Notes: generated by a model not told the origin, from the letters alone. A stretch of DNA of 64,000 bases from an uncultured Rikenella sp. (GCA_910577885.1 CAJTNK010000002.1:1-64000), one strand, 5' to 3'. Positions 17,172 through 27,035 are shown, counted from the first letter of the stretch. Made by a program: numbers and translations.

Positions 17172-18992
17172 ATGTTACAGATATACGTAGACGACCGTCC
17201 CATCGACCTGAGCGACGACATCAGCATCGACCTCGTGTTCGAGAACCCGCTCTTCTCCAGCGATCGGATCCCCGCCACCTACTCCCTGAGTTATGACTTG
17301 CCGTTGACCCCGCGCAACCGGCAGGTGTTCGACCACCCCGACCGGGTGGCGGCCGCCGGCGACCGCTTCCGGGAGCGGCCCGCCCGGATCCTCTTCGCCG
17401 GTCTTGAGATCGCCAGCGGCGTGCAGACCATCGAGGAGATCTCTGACGTCATTACGGTGAATTTCTCCGGCAGCGTCCTCCCCGCCGCCCTGAATCGGAA
17501 ACTCTACCACGTCGAGATGGACAAAATACCGCTCTCCTACAACGGGTCGTTTGCGCAAGAGACCTCGATGGTCGTCTGGGACGGGATCCTGCGGCGTTAT
17601 ATGAAAGACCCGGACGCCCCCTTCTTCGCCCCGCCCGTCGCGGTCAAAGACGTGGAGTGGCTGGAGCCCGACCCCAAGAACCCCGAGGATTTTCTGCTGA
17701 ACACCCGGGCGCGGTGGATCAACCCGATGAACATACACGGACGGAGTTACCAGCATTTTCTGAAGAATGCCGCGAATCGTTTCTACCTGTTGAAAATCCT
17801 CCCGGCCGTGCGGGTGTGGTACATCTTCGACAAGATTTTCGGCGACAAGCTGGAACGCAATATCTTCCGGGAGGGCGAGTGGAAGAAACTTTCGTTGCAG
17901 ACCTTGTGGCACCCGTCGTACAACATCACCGACAACCTCCCGTGCTGGACGCCGGACACCGACGCGTGGGGGAGTGCCGGTTACGCCGTTCGGCTGCAGG
18001 ACTTCATGCCCGACGTCTGGTCGGCCGACTTCGTCGTGGAGATGCTCAAACTCCCCTGCGCATCGATGTACGTTCGCGGCGACAACTTCGCGATCGAGAG
18101 CAACGCCGACGTGCTAAACCGAAAGGTCGTCCGGAATATCCGTCCCGACCGGCTGATCGGGACGCCCGTCATCTCCCGGGAAGCCGGACAACGGTACACG
18201 GCCGGCTTCGCCGACAGCGAGGAGGGCGAACAGCCGGAGGGTGAAATCAAGGAGGTGGAGAACATACTGGAGGGGATTCACTATATGGCGAGCCAGGGCT
18301 TCCTCTCCGACGGCACCGGTGTCGTTACCTCCGTCCGGGTGCAAAATCCCAGACAGGTGCAGACCATCATCCTCGACAAGGATAGCCGGGCCTACTATGC
18401 CGTCAAGCAGGAGGACATGCCCGACGAAGAGACCGCCGCCGACGACGCGGAAGAGACCGAGGAGACGGATAGCGGTTACGACATGACGGTGAACGCGAAG
18501 CGGGTGCAGTGCGTGGCGAACCGCTACTGGCTGAATGACGACGATATCGGCAAGAACTGGCGTTACCACATCCTCTGCCCGGAGATCGAGGCGATCGGCA
18601 GCGAACGGTCGGACGAACTGCTCATCGGCCTGTATCAAGGATTGCAGTCGGAGATCCAGCAGTGGAGTATGAATCCGGGCTACACGCCGAACACCTTCCC
18701 GGCACTCTCGGCGACGAACTACGGGGCGAACGGGGAACGGTACGGCGACCTTTCGCTCTACTGGCACGGCCCGGACGGTCTGCTGGCACGCCACAAGCGA
18801 TTCGCGGAGTGGCTGGCCAAAGACCGGATGGTGGTCACGACAGAGGTGCTCTTCACGGCACTCGACCTGCACGAGCTCGACCTGCGGGACAAGTTCGCGC
18901 TCTACGGCCGCCACTTCTTCATCCGCTCCATGAACGTCTCGCTCAAGAAGAACTCCATCGAACCGGCCGAGGTCGAGTTCGTAGAGGTGTAA
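17172..18992 (+). CDS. Phage tail protein (distal tail/baseplate type)
   Basis: A 606-residue protein directly after the tape measure. It begins MLQIYVDDRPIDLSDDISIDLVFENP, a start often seen in tail-tip proteins of Bacteroidota phages. An acidic linker (about 415-435, rich in Glu, Asp and Thr) splits it in two. It is probably a structural protein of the tail tip. No enzymatic motif seen. Confidence 0.65.
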   Translation: MLQIYVDDRPIDLSDDISIDLVFENPLFSSDRIPATYSLSYDLPLTPRNRQVFDHPDRVAAAGDRFRERPARILFAGLEIASGVQTIEEISDVITVNFSGSVLPAALNRKLYHVEMDKIPLSYNGSFAQETSMVVWDGILRRYMKDPDAPFFAPPVAVKDVEWLEPDPKNPEDFLLNTRARWINPMNIHGRSYQHFLKNAANRFYLLKILPAVRVWYIFDKIFGDKLERNIFREGEWKKLSLQTLWHPSYNITDNLPCWTPDTDAWGSAGYAVRLQDFMPDVWSADFVVEMLKLPCASMYVRGDNFAIESNADVLNRKVVRNIRPDRLIGTPVISREAGQRYTAGFADSEEGEQPEGEIKEVENILEGIHYMASQGFLSDGTGVVTSVRVQNPRQVQTIILDKDSRAYYAVKQEDMPDEETAADDAEETEETDSGYDMTVNAKRVQCVANRYWLNDDDIGKNWRYHILCPEIEAIGSERSDELLIGLYQGLQSEIQQWSMNPGYTPNTFPALSATNYGANGERYGDLSLYWHGPDGLLARHKRFAEWLAKDRMVVTTEVLFTALDLHELDLRDKFALYGRHFFIRSMNVSLKKNSIEPAEVEFVEV

Positions 18993-19004
18993 TGTAAAAT
19001 GTGT

Positions 19005-19012
19005 TATATTTG
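19005..19012 (+). promoter_or_regulatory. -7 element of the ATPase-methylase cargo
   Basis: Exact TATATTTG, 41 bases before the ATG at 19053, in AT-rich sequence that starts right after the tail gene's stop. It gives the cargo pair its own promoter, apart from phage control. Confidence 0.55.
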
Positions 19013-19052
19013 GGGGTATTAATCAAACTTTGGAGATTAAATCCCTACAACA

Positions 19053-20648
19053 ATGATTATAGACTATATTCATATAACGAAGTTTCATGGTTTTAAGGAT
19101 GTTGGTTTTAAGTTAGGAACCAATATTACAATTATTGCGGGACAGAATGGTACTCAAAAGACCACGCTTTTAGGCCTTTTGAGTCAACCGTTCAGTTTGA
19201 AAATCCATCCTCAAATGAAAGACGAGAGACCATTGTGTGGAGGTAATTATTGGTCTCAGTATTCTGAAAAATTCAAACTGTCTCCTACTTTTGACAAAAA
19301 GGGCGAACATGAATGGACTATTAATTCTCCTTTTGAAGATAAACCTTTTACTGTAGAAAGTATCTACCGTGATCAATCCAACGGAGTTATTCGCTTTTGG
19401 AAGAAAGGTGATCGTGACAAAGGGTCTGGTTACTTACAATATCCAGTTATATATCTAAGTCTAAAGCGACTCATTCCAATTGGGGAGGAAACTGCAATTT
19501 ATTCCAAACAGGAACAATTTACAGAAGCAGAAATCACGTTATTCAAGAAACTACATAATCAGATTCTGATATCTTTTGATAAGATTGTTGATACCAATGT
19601 AATTGAAAGTTCGAACAAAACTACTTTGGGGGTAACAACTGACACCTACGATTGGATGCAGAATTCAGCGGGACAAGATAATGTAGGTAAAATTATTCTT
19701 GCCCTGCTGTCATTCAAAAGACTGAAAGAAAAGTATGGCAAAACTTATAAAGGAGGCATCTTGCTAATTGATGAGTTGGATGCTACAATGTATCCCGGTT
19801 CGCAACAGAAACTCCTTGAGGTTCTCCAGACATACTCATCCAAGTATAATATTCAAGTTGTTTTTACAACCCACTCATTAATGTTGTTGGAACTGGGCCA
19901 TGAAATGGTTCAACGAGCTCAAGAAAAAGAAGCAACTAAAGATAGTATTAAACTTATTTACCTTGAGAAAAAAGATGATTCTATAGCAATCTTAGAGGAT
20001 ATGCCTTTTGCAGGAATTGTGAATAGGCTAAAGGTTTCTGTCTCTAAAGAGGCAATGACTAAGGTGTTAGTCTATTCGGAAGATTCAGAGGCTACCATGG
20101 TAATGAAAGCTCTATTGAGAGGTCATACATCTAAATTAACTTTTAGTAAATGTGCGTTTGGATGTGGAAACCTGATAAATTTAATGCAAACCAAAGTCCC
20201 GTCATTTTGTTTTCCTGACAGTATTATATTACTTGATGGGGATGTTAATACAAATGAGACTTATAAAGCAAATTTGGCAAAAATTAAGAAGCCTAATTGG
20301 CTAATTTTGCCTACACAGCAATCACCAGAACGTTTTATTGCGGAATTTCTTAACACTCTGAGTGATAAAGATCCATTTTGGACGTCTATCCATCAAGACT
20401 ATACGCGACAAGTGTGCTTTAAAGAACATCGCCTTGAACAAATACTCCAAGAAAGAAAAGTGGCAAAACATTGGTTCCAGCAACAACTAAATTACAATAA
20501 ATCTTGGTGTTCAAAGGCATTAAAAGCATGGATAAAATCTTCTCCAGAGAATGCTACAATGGTAACTTCATTTGTAAATAACTTTGTAGAGCTATATAAT
20601 AGAATTGCAACAGAACTTCGCATTCCTGCAATTCAATTAAAGAAATAG
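19053..20648 (+). CDS. AAA ATPase with TOPRIM-like domain (OLD/PARIS-like)
   Basis: A 531-residue protein. The Walker A-like motif GQNGTQKTT (30-38) is unusual, with Q where Gly precedes Lys. A degenerate signature NSAGQDNVG is near 204, Walker B ILLIDELD at 236-243 and the H-loop TTHS at 272-275. The C-terminal half has a TOPRIM-like core: Glu in VYSEDSEA (E343) and DGD at 395-397. This is the layout of OLD-family nucleases, including the class related to PARIS (AriA plus AriB/DUF4435). It is AT-rich unlike the flanking tail genes, so recently acquired. The adenine methylase starts two bases later. An anti-phage role is inference. Confidence 0.75.
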   Translation: MIIDYIHITKFHGFKDVGFKLGTNITIIAGQNGTQKTTLLGLLSQPFSLKIHPQMKDERPLCGGNYWSQYSEKFKLSPTFDKKGEHEWTINSPFEDKPFTVESIYRDQSNGVIRFWKKGDRDKGSGYLQYPVIYLSLKRLIPIGEETAIYSKQEQFTEAEITLFKKLHNQILISFDKIVDTNVIESSNKTTLGVTTDTYDWMQNSAGQDNVGKIILALLSFKRLKEKYGKTYKGGILLIDELDATMYPGSQQKLLEVLQTYSSKYNIQVVFTTHSLMLLELGHEMVQRAQEKEATKDSIKLIYLEKKDDSIAILEDMPFAGIVNRLKVSVSKEAMTKVLVYSEDSEATMVMKALLRGHTSKLTFSKCAFGCGNLINLMQTKVPSFCFPDSIILLDGDVNTNETYKANLAKIKKPNWLILPTQQSPERFIAEFLNTLSDKDPFWTSIHQDYTRQVCFKEHRLEQILQERKVAKHWFQQQLNYNKSWCSKALKAWIKSSPENATMVTSFVNNFVELYNRIATELRIPAIQLKK

Positions 20649-20650
20649 TT

Positions 20651-21511
20651 ATGAGTAGTTTTTATTCCCCATTAAGATATCCAGGAGGGAAAAATTGTAT
20701 TTTCCCATTTATGGCTTCTCTCCTTCAAGAAAATGGATTGAATGGATGTGCCTATGCAGAACCGTTTGCAGGAGGAGCTGGTCTTGCACTTCATTTGTTA
20801 TTGGAGGGAATTGTCTCAGAGATATACCTTAATGACCTTGACCATTCTATTTATAGTTTCTGGAATGCCGTAATTAATGATACCGATAGGCTTTGTAGTT
20901 GGATTGAGAACGTGCCTGTCGATATGGAATCTTGGAAAAAAGCCAAAGAAGTTTATAAAAACATAAAAGTTGCTGATTCATTTGATTTGGCTGTAGCTAC
21001 TTTTTTCTTAAACCGGACAAATATTTCAGGTATAATAACGGGGGGGCCTATTGGAGGGCCTTCTCAAACTGGTAAATATCGTATAGAAGCAAGATTCAAT
21101 AAACAAGATTTAATTCAACGGATTAAGCGAATCTCAGCTTATAAAGAAGTTATACATTTATCGGAATTAGACGGTATAGATTTTCTAAAAATGTTGCATC
21201 AAAAGCAGCACCAGATCTTTATATACATAGATCCTCCTTATGTAAAAAAGGGGGCGGATCTTTATATGAATTTTTTTGACACAGAACAACATTCGACATT
21301 GAGAGATCAAATATTAAGATTGGGGAAGCACTGGATAGTTTCTTATGATAACGCAGATTTAATCCGTTCCCTGTATCATGAACAAAGGAAATATATTTAT
21401 TCTTTGTCTCAATGCACCTCTAATCGGGTTGGTGACGAATTACTGATTTTTGGCCCGAATCTTACTCTTGATAATGCAATACAAAAATTGAAAAATCCGC
21501 AGTTAGTTTAA
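20651..21511 (+). CDS. D12-class (Dam-like) DNA adenine N6-methyltransferase
   Basis: A 286-residue alpha-class methyltransferase. RYPGGK opens the fold, AEPFAGGAG (36-44) is the SAM-binding motif I, and IDPPY (193-197) is the catalytic motif. NRTNISGIITGGPIGG is the usual Dam-family insert. It sits two bases after the OLD-like ATPase gene and shares its low GC content, so the two form one unit. The recognition site cannot be read; many family members modify GATC-like sites. It could protect self DNA from the partner nuclease. Confidence 0.88.
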   Translation: MSSFYSPLRYPGGKNCIFPFMASLLQENGLNGCAYAEPFAGGAGLALHLLLEGIVSEIYLNDLDHSIYSFWNAVINDTDRLCSWIENVPVDMESWKKAKEVYKNIKVADSFDLAVATFFLNRTNISGIITGGPIGGPSQTGKYRIEARFNKQDLIQRIKRISAYKEVIHLSELDGIDFLKMLHQKQHQIFIYIDPPYVKKGADLYMNFFDTEQHSTLRDQILRLGKHWIVSYDNADLIRSLYHEQRKYIYSLSQCTSNRVGDELLIFGPNLTLDNAIQKLKNPQLV

Positions 21512-21530
21512 TCTAATAAATCATAAAATT

Positions 21531-21558
21531 AAGGCAGGCTTTGAGGTCCGCCTTTTTT
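21531..21558 (+). terminator. Weak terminator after the cargo pair
   Basis: AAGGC pairs with GCCTT around an imperfect stem, followed by six T. Just downstream, TACTTTTG at 21585-21592 is a TAnnTTTG match that would restart transcription for the tail-tip gene. Confidence 0.5.
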
Positions 21559-21612
21559 GTCCTTTCCCGGTGTTGTGATCCTGGTACTTTTGCAGCAAAC
21601 AGGAGAGTATCG

Positions 21613-24585
21613 ATGGGTAATATCGTACAGCAGCCGCAGCAGTATAGTTTCGCCGGGAATTTGGGCGACCTCGTCGTGATGAGCGACCGGGCGATCGCGT
21701 TTGCCATCGACGGGCTGCTGGAGGAGCGGTATGAACCCGACGCCTCCGGGCGGGTTGTGATACCGTTAAGAGCCTTCTTCGAGGCCCACCTGCACGCCCC
21801 CAGTCTCGATGAGGTTCCCGCCGAGGGGCTTCCCCTGACCACCTATACCTACCGTATCGACGGCGAAGAGGCCGGCACTTTCTGCGTGCTGCCCGGCGGC
21901 GTGAACGCCGGGAGCATCGATACCCCGCTTTTCCTTAAATCCAACTTCCTGACCTGGCAGCCTCAGACCCGGTATGTCGGGTATCACGAACCCCAGTGGT
22001 TGCGGTACGTCGCCCTGAACGATTGTGCTGTGCGGGTGAAAGGCTACTTCGCCCCGACCGGCGACGAGACCGGGGCGAATCCCCAAACCATCACTATCCA
22101 AGAGCTGACCGCCGGACGGGTATACAGCCTCGATGTGAACTACGGCCGTGTTCGGGGGCTGTTCGACCGGCAGCCGACCTACTTCGACGTGTGGGTGGAG
22201 AACGCCGAGGGCGATCGTCAGAGCTTCGTGCAGCGGTACGTGCTACACGAGACCGGTGAAGAGCCGACCGCCGACTGGTTCGTCTTCGAGAACTCGTTGG
22301 GCGGTTACGATACCATCCGGTTCACCGGAGACCGGAAAGAGGTCGGCGAGTCCGAGAGCCGGAACGCCGTCTTCGACGGGGATACCTTTGAGTTCGGCAT
22401 CGACTACGGCAAGGCGTGGACAAAGTATACCGGTTATCTGCCCGACGAACGGACACGGCAGTGGGTGCTGGAGTTCTTCAGCAGCTGCCGCCGGTACCAC
22501 CTCGCCGACTCCTCGCTGGAGCGCATCTACGTTTCCAAGCCCAAGCTGGAGGCGACTGCCGGAGAAGCCGCCGGATACGAGTTCACTTTCGCCTACTCCC
22601 ATCAGTCCCGCTATCTGAATATCGCCCGCGACGAGCTGCCCGAACAGCTGGAGATCGTCGGGCCGGGTGCCGAACTTTTTTTTTTGACGCCCCGGCTGAA
22701 TGAGTTTCCGCTGCTCGACCCGGAGAACGACGTGCTGATTCCTGCCCAGTACGCCTACTCCGGCCGATGGGGCGTGATCCCCGCCTCGGCCCTCGGCGGC
22801 GGCACGGGCGGCGGGGGAGACGTCGTGACCGGTACCACCCCGATCCGCGTCGATCGTACCAACCGTATCGCCCGCATCTCGCACGAGCCGCCGACGCTTC
22901 CCGACCCCGAACGTTTCAACCGCTACGGCAACGCCGACGAGTGGGGCCATATCGTCGAGGACTACCACCCCCACGGCGGCCGGGCCGATCTCGATTTTGT
23001 CGCACAGGACATCGCCGGGTGCGAGGTGTCGCTGACCGGCCCGATCGGGCATCCCGAGTATGTGCCGGGAGTGTTCGGCAGCGCATGGGGTGGCACCCCG
23101 GAGGGCGACTTCTGGTTCCGGACGATCGGCGCCCGGGACGGCATCACCACCACCGAGCTCATTTATAACCGGCAGTCGGTCGAGGGAAACGTCAAGTACT
23201 TCACCGACGGCATCGGCATCGAGCGGGTGAGCGACACCGCCCGGCTCGTCGATAACGCCGGTCGGTCGCTGCGGACGCAGCACGACGTGCAGCTCGTCAC
23301 CTCCATCGGCCCCGGCATGTACCACATCGTGCAGAAGAGCTACGACGGCGACGATCGCGTTCCGTTTCGGACGGACGACCTGCTGGTGGGCTACTTCCGC
23401 CACGACGGCGTGCTGCCCACCGCCACCTACCTGCGCGTGGTCTCCACCTTCGGCCCCGGCGAGGGGTTCACCGCCCGCCTCGTGCAGGGCGCACCGCCCC
23501 GGCCCCACATGGTACTCGCCCGTCGAGGCAACTACAGCGACCCCGCCCGGCAGAATTCCGTCTACGTGGACGGGAAAACCGGCAAGATGGTCTTTCTGCG
23601 GGGCGTAAACGACACCGCCCTGCGTCCCTACAACACCGCTGCGCAGATCGGGTATATCGGCGACGTGGTCGATGGCGACTTCCCCGATATCGCGCCGGAA
23701 GAGGTCGGCCTCTACACGCAGAATATCCGCGCCAAGGGCGACTTCGTCCTGCGCAACGGCAAGGACGTCGCCACCGAGTTCTCGGTGACCGCCGGCCGGA
23801 TCGAGTCGGCCGTGTCGAGCATCGAGACCCTCGACGGACGCGTTACGCAGGAGGTTTCGCAGCTGACGCAGACCGCCTCCGACATCTCGCTCTCGGTGAG
23901 CAATCTCTCTACAGACCTGAACAACCGAATCGACATGGCCGAGTCGCGGATTACCCTCAATGCGCAGGGCATCGAGCAGAAGGTGGGGTTGAACGGTGTG
24001 ATCTCGGCCATCAACCAGAGCGCCGAGGAGGTGAAGATCGAGGCGAACCGCATCCGGCTGATCGGCGAGACAACCTTGGACGGTATCGTGAACCTGAACG
24101 GCACCGTCAAGGCCGAGTACATCGACGTGGAGAACCTGACCGTGCGGAAGTTACGGACGAAAGAGAGCGGTACCCGGATCGAGATCGACGATCAAACACA
24201 GCAGATACGTGCCGTGGATTACCGGGATCGTGAAGTCTTCGAACTGTCCGGGTTCAATTGGAACGAACTCCCGTCGATGGCGTTTTACGATGAATACGAC
24301 GGTGATTATTCCCGAATGACTAAAAACGGATTCTATGTCTGCAAAGGTAGCGGGAATCCATATGTTTCCGCCACGGCGATCCTGACGGATCGTTTCGTCA
24401 TTGTCAAATTGCCGGGAGGTGAGGATATGGGTAAAATGGGATGCGCGGACGGACTTGCTTTCCTTCAATTGAAAGCACCCCAAACGCTCGTCACTTTTTC
24501 CGGCCTCCAGTCGAAATCCGGCGTCGACGGGAACTGGAAACCGCTCTATATCGACATCGACACCGGAGACGTACGAACTGCCTGA
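21613..24585 (+). CDS. Phage tail-tip / host-specificity protein
   Basis: A 990-residue protein. I chose the ATG at 21613 (MGNIVQQPQQY) because it follows a promoter and a purine-rich AGGAGAG. The N-terminal half is beta-rich; a Gly-rich hinge (GGGTGGGGDVV) lies near 405. The C-terminal part (about 740-900) has the coiled-coil pattern RIESAVSSIETLDGRVTQ and ISLSVSNLSTDLNNRI, followed by LNGTVKAEYIDVENLTV, typical of central fibre/J-like proteins. It probably carries the receptor-contact tip. Confidence 0.75.
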   Translation: MGNIVQQPQQYSFAGNLGDLVVMSDRAIAFAIDGLLEERYEPDASGRVVIPLRAFFEAHLHAPSLDEVPAEGLPLTTYTYRIDGEEAGTFCVLPGGVNAGSIDTPLFLKSNFLTWQPQTRYVGYHEPQWLRYVALNDCAVRVKGYFAPTGDETGANPQTITIQELTAGRVYSLDVNYGRVRGLFDRQPTYFDVWVENAEGDRQSFVQRYVLHETGEEPTADWFVFENSLGGYDTIRFTGDRKEVGESESRNAVFDGDTFEFGIDYGKAWTKYTGYLPDERTRQWVLEFFSSCRRYHLADSSLERIYVSKPKLEATAGEAAGYEFTFAYSHQSRYLNIARDELPEQLEIVGPGAELFFLTPRLNEFPLLDPENDVLIPAQYAYSGRWGVIPASALGGGTGGGGDVVTGTTPIRVDRTNRIARISHEPPTLPDPERFNRYGNADEWGHIVEDYHPHGGRADLDFVAQDIAGCEVSLTGPIGHPEYVPGVFGSAWGGTPEGDFWFRTIGARDGITTTELIYNRQSVEGNVKYFTDGIGIERVSDTARLVDNAGRSLRTQHDVQLVTSIGPGMYHIVQKSYDGDDRVPFRTDDLLVGYFRHDGVLPTATYLRVVSTFGPGEGFTARLVQGAPPRPHMVLARRGNYSDPARQNSVYVDGKTGKMVFLRGVNDTALRPYNTAAQIGYIGDVVDGDFPDIAPEEVGLYTQNIRAKGDFVLRNGKDVATEFSVTAGRIESAVSSIETLDGRVTQEVSQLTQTASDISLSVSNLSTDLNNRIDMAESRITLNAQGIEQKVGLNGVISAINQSAEEVKIEANRIRLIGETTLDGIVNLNGTVKAEYIDVENLTVRKLRTKESGTRIEIDDQTQQIRAVDYRDREVFELSGFNWNELPSMAFYDEYDGDYSRMTKNGFYVCKGSGNPYVSATAILTDRFVIVKLPGGEDMGKMGCADGLAFLQLKAPQTLVTFSGLQSKSGVDGNWKPLYIDIDTGDVRTA

Positions 24586-24613
24586 CGATTATTTCACTAA
24601 ACCAATCCATACC

Positions 24614-24916
24614 ATGACACAACAGGAATTGCAGATCACCACCACCGCGACGGAGACCATCACCCACGCCAATGCCGAGCGGCACGGGCGGAAGTACATC
24701 TTTACCTACAAGCGGACGAACGGCGGCTCTCCCTCCGGCATCGACCTCGCCGTCCACGCGCCGACTCCGGACGGTAACTTCGAGCAGCTCGGCGTCGGTC
24801 AGCTGGCCAATGGCCGCCTGCTGCTCAACCTGAAAGAGGAGATCGGTGCCACGATCTACTGCGAGATCACCGCCGACATCCTCGCTATCATCGAACAGAT
24901 CAAACTGCAGGCATGA
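24614..24916 (+). CDS. Small phage tail-region protein
   Basis: A 100-residue protein, likely one beta sandwich (KYIFTYKRTNGG..., LLNLKEEIGATIYCEITADI). It overlaps the next start by ATGA. No family recognised; a fibre-attached or fibre-assembly role is possible. Confidence 0.6.
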   Translation: MTQQELQITTTATETITHANAERHGRKYIFTYKRTNGGSPSGIDLAVHAPTPDGNFEQLGVGQLANGRLLLNLKEEIGATIYCEITADILAIIEQIKLQA

Positions 24917-25596
24917 GTGCACAGGACTACACCAACGGCGCGAACCTCGCCGAAGGGGTTCGCGTCTTCGACGACCTGACCCGGTTCGAGAACTCCGGAT
25001 TGGAGTGCCCGGTACTCGTGGGCGATATGGGCGGCGGCATCGGTCAGGCCCGGCTGCGTGTCCTGCGCGATGTCTTCCGCGGGCTGATCGAGGCCGACAA
25101 CGCCGGGTTCCCCACCGGCGGAGCGATTTTCATCGCCCTGCAGCCCATTTTGGAACACATCGAGGAGGCCCGGATACACATCACCCCGGAGGAGCGGACG
25201 GCATGGAACGCGAAGGCCGACGCCAACGCCGTGAGCGAAGCCCTCGCCGATACGCTGAAAGCGGCGAAGGAGTATGCCGACGAACAGGCCCGGAACCTCG
25301 CAGACAGCTTCGCCGTCGCGCTGAAAACCGCCGTGGCGGAACTCAAGAACGAGATTCGCAACACCGTCGCCACGCTCATCGACAATGCCCCCGAAGCCCT
25401 CGATACCTTGCAGGAGCTCTCCGCTGCCCTCGGCAACAACCCGAACTTCGCCACCGAGGTCGCTACAGAGCTGGGTAAGCGCGTAACGAAAGAGGCGCTG
25501 GCCGAAGAGCTCGCCAAGTATGTCCCGAAGAGCGGCGACACCACCATCGCCGGCACGCTCACCGCCACCGACTTCCGCATCCCTGAATCCGAATAA
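24913..25596 (+). CDS. Phage tail fibre protein
   Basis: A 227-residue protein: a globular N-terminal part (1-90), then a long helical coiled coil (about 95-160), the fibre motif NAPEALDTLQELSAALGNNP (about 157-176) and a short beta tail (SGDTTIAGTLTATDF). The same fibre motif occurs in the fibre of prophage B. It is probably a trimeric tail fibre. Confidence 0.75.
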   Translation: MSAQDYTNGANLAEGVRVFDDLTRFENSGLECPVLVGDMGGGIGQARLRVLRDVFRGLIEADNAGFPTGGAIFIALQPILEHIEEARIHITPEERTAWNAKADANAVSEALADTLKAAKEYADEQARNLADSFAVALKTAVAELKNEIRNTVATLIDNAPEALDTLQELSAALGNNPNFATEVATELGKRVTKEALAEELAKYVPKSGDTTIAGTLTATDFRIPESE

Positions 25597-25601
25597 CGAC
25601 T

Positions 25602-27026
25602 ATGGCCATCACCCTGCGACAGATCATCGCCCGCAACGGCGGTACCACCGGCAGCTTTCGCGACCAGACCGAGAACTGCCGGAACCCCGACTACTTCGCC
25701 GATCGCGACATCCGCTCGATGGCCGCGTGGGAGGGGTACCGCTACCTGCTGCGCACCGACACCGAGAGCGAGACCCAAACTCGCTATTCCGACTGGGCCT
25801 GCGACACCCCGGCCGTGAACGGCCGCAAGACTCGTGTCCGGTATACCGATTTTCGGAGCCGGACGCGGGCCGTCTGGTCGGACGGCACCACCGACGCGTG
25901 GGGCGAGTGGTCGGACTGGCAGCAGACCACCGCCGAGACCGAAGAGGCCTTCGACGGTACGAGCTGCCCCTACCGCACCGATACCGAATCGCAGTCCGAG
26001 TCCAAGACCGAGTACAGCGGCTGGACGTGCGACACCCCGGCTGTGAACGGGCGCATGACGCGCCATCGCTACACTTATGTTCGGTACCGCTATCGCGACA
26101 TCTACAGCAACGGTACCACCGGCACGTGGAGCGAATGGGAAGGATGGGTACTGACCGCCGACATCATCGAGGAGTCGTACGATGGCACGAGCTGTCCCTA
26201 CCAAACCGGCACCGGCTCGCGCCACGTTTACGGCACGTGGGCCTATACGCTCCCCACCGGCACCGGCGCACAGGGGAGCCGCACCCGATCGCACAACCTC
26301 GTCACGTGGCCGATCTACAGCAACGGAACGACCGGGGCGGAAAGTTCCACCGCCCAGCCGAACGAGACCGAAACGGTTACCTCCACCCGCGAAAGCCGGG
26401 GGAGCGGTTATTCCTGTTCCGGCACCTACAAACAGAACTACACGACGTACCGGAATGTCTTCAAGTTCAGCGACACGACGCAGTACTCCGCCAACTACAA
26501 CGTGAACAGCGGCTCGGCCGCACAGGTGGACGGCTATTGCGGCTATACGGCTACAAAATACTACATCTGCGGAGTGGGCGGGAACACCTTCGCCCAGTGT
26601 CCGGAATACTACTATTTCGGGATCGGCCTCTCCGCCAGCTGGCCGGGGATGAGATTCGAAGTTCCGAACAATGCCAAGGGGTGTCAGTGTCTGTGCTTCT
26701 ACAAAACTACCGATACCTCCGCGCGGGTCAAGATTCAGAGCGCTCGGCTGGTGAACGTCTCCTCTCCGTTCTACCTGTCGATTCAGGAGAGATTCAGCTC
26801 CCCGCGCGACTACGTGACGATCGAGTGGAACCCGTATTACAACTCGAATGGCCCCGGTTCGACGGCATTCGGTCAGTCGTCGCTGAACTACGCCTATTTC
26901 ACGCTTGAGGTGACGTTGGTAACCGGTAAGAAATTCAACATCGAAGGCATCATCACCCGCAACGACTACCAAGCGGGCGTCACGCCGTGGCAGACGCCCC
27001 CGCGCAACAAGAATACGCAATATTAA
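25602..27026 (+). CDS. Phage fibre protein with thrombospondin-like repeats
   Basis: A 474-residue protein. Residues 51-124 and 125-200 are two copies of a 74-76 residue repeat sharing RTDTES, CDTPAVNGR, a WSEW/WGEWSDW core and a closing DGTSCPY; a third partial copy follows. The paired Cys and the WxxW spacing resemble thrombospondin type-1 repeats. The rest (about 270-474) is Tyr/Ser/Cys-rich with a beta-sandwich feel. Place and makeup suggest a receptor-binding fibre, perhaps glycan-binding; this is inference. Confidence 0.65.
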   Translation: MAITLRQIIARNGGTTGSFRDQTENCRNPDYFADRDIRSMAAWEGYRYLLRTDTESETQTRYSDWACDTPAVNGRKTRVRYTDFRSRTRAVWSDGTTDAWGEWSDWQQTTAETEEAFDGTSCPYRTDTESQSESKTEYSGWTCDTPAVNGRMTRHRYTYVRYRYRDIYSNGTTGTWSEWEGWVLTADIIEESYDGTSCPYQTGTGSRHVYGTWAYTLPTGTGAQGSRTRSHNLVTWPIYSNGTTGAESSTAQPNETETVTSTRESRGSGYSCSGTYKQNYTTYRNVFKFSDTTQYSANYNVNSGSAAQVDGYCGYTATKYYICGVGGNTFAQCPEYYYFGIGLSASWPGMRFEVPNNAKGCQCLCFYKTTDTSARVKIQSARLVNVSSPFYLSIQERFSSPRDYVTIEWNPYYNSNGPGSTAFGQSSLNYAYFTLEVTLVTGKKFNIEGIITRNDYQAGVTPWQTPPRNKNTQY

Positions 27027-27035
27027 GAGTGAACT

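Noticed and set aside
25044..27020. 658-codon minus-strand frame
   Set aside because: Shadow of the two fibre genes; low-complexity Gly/Arg/Val composition.
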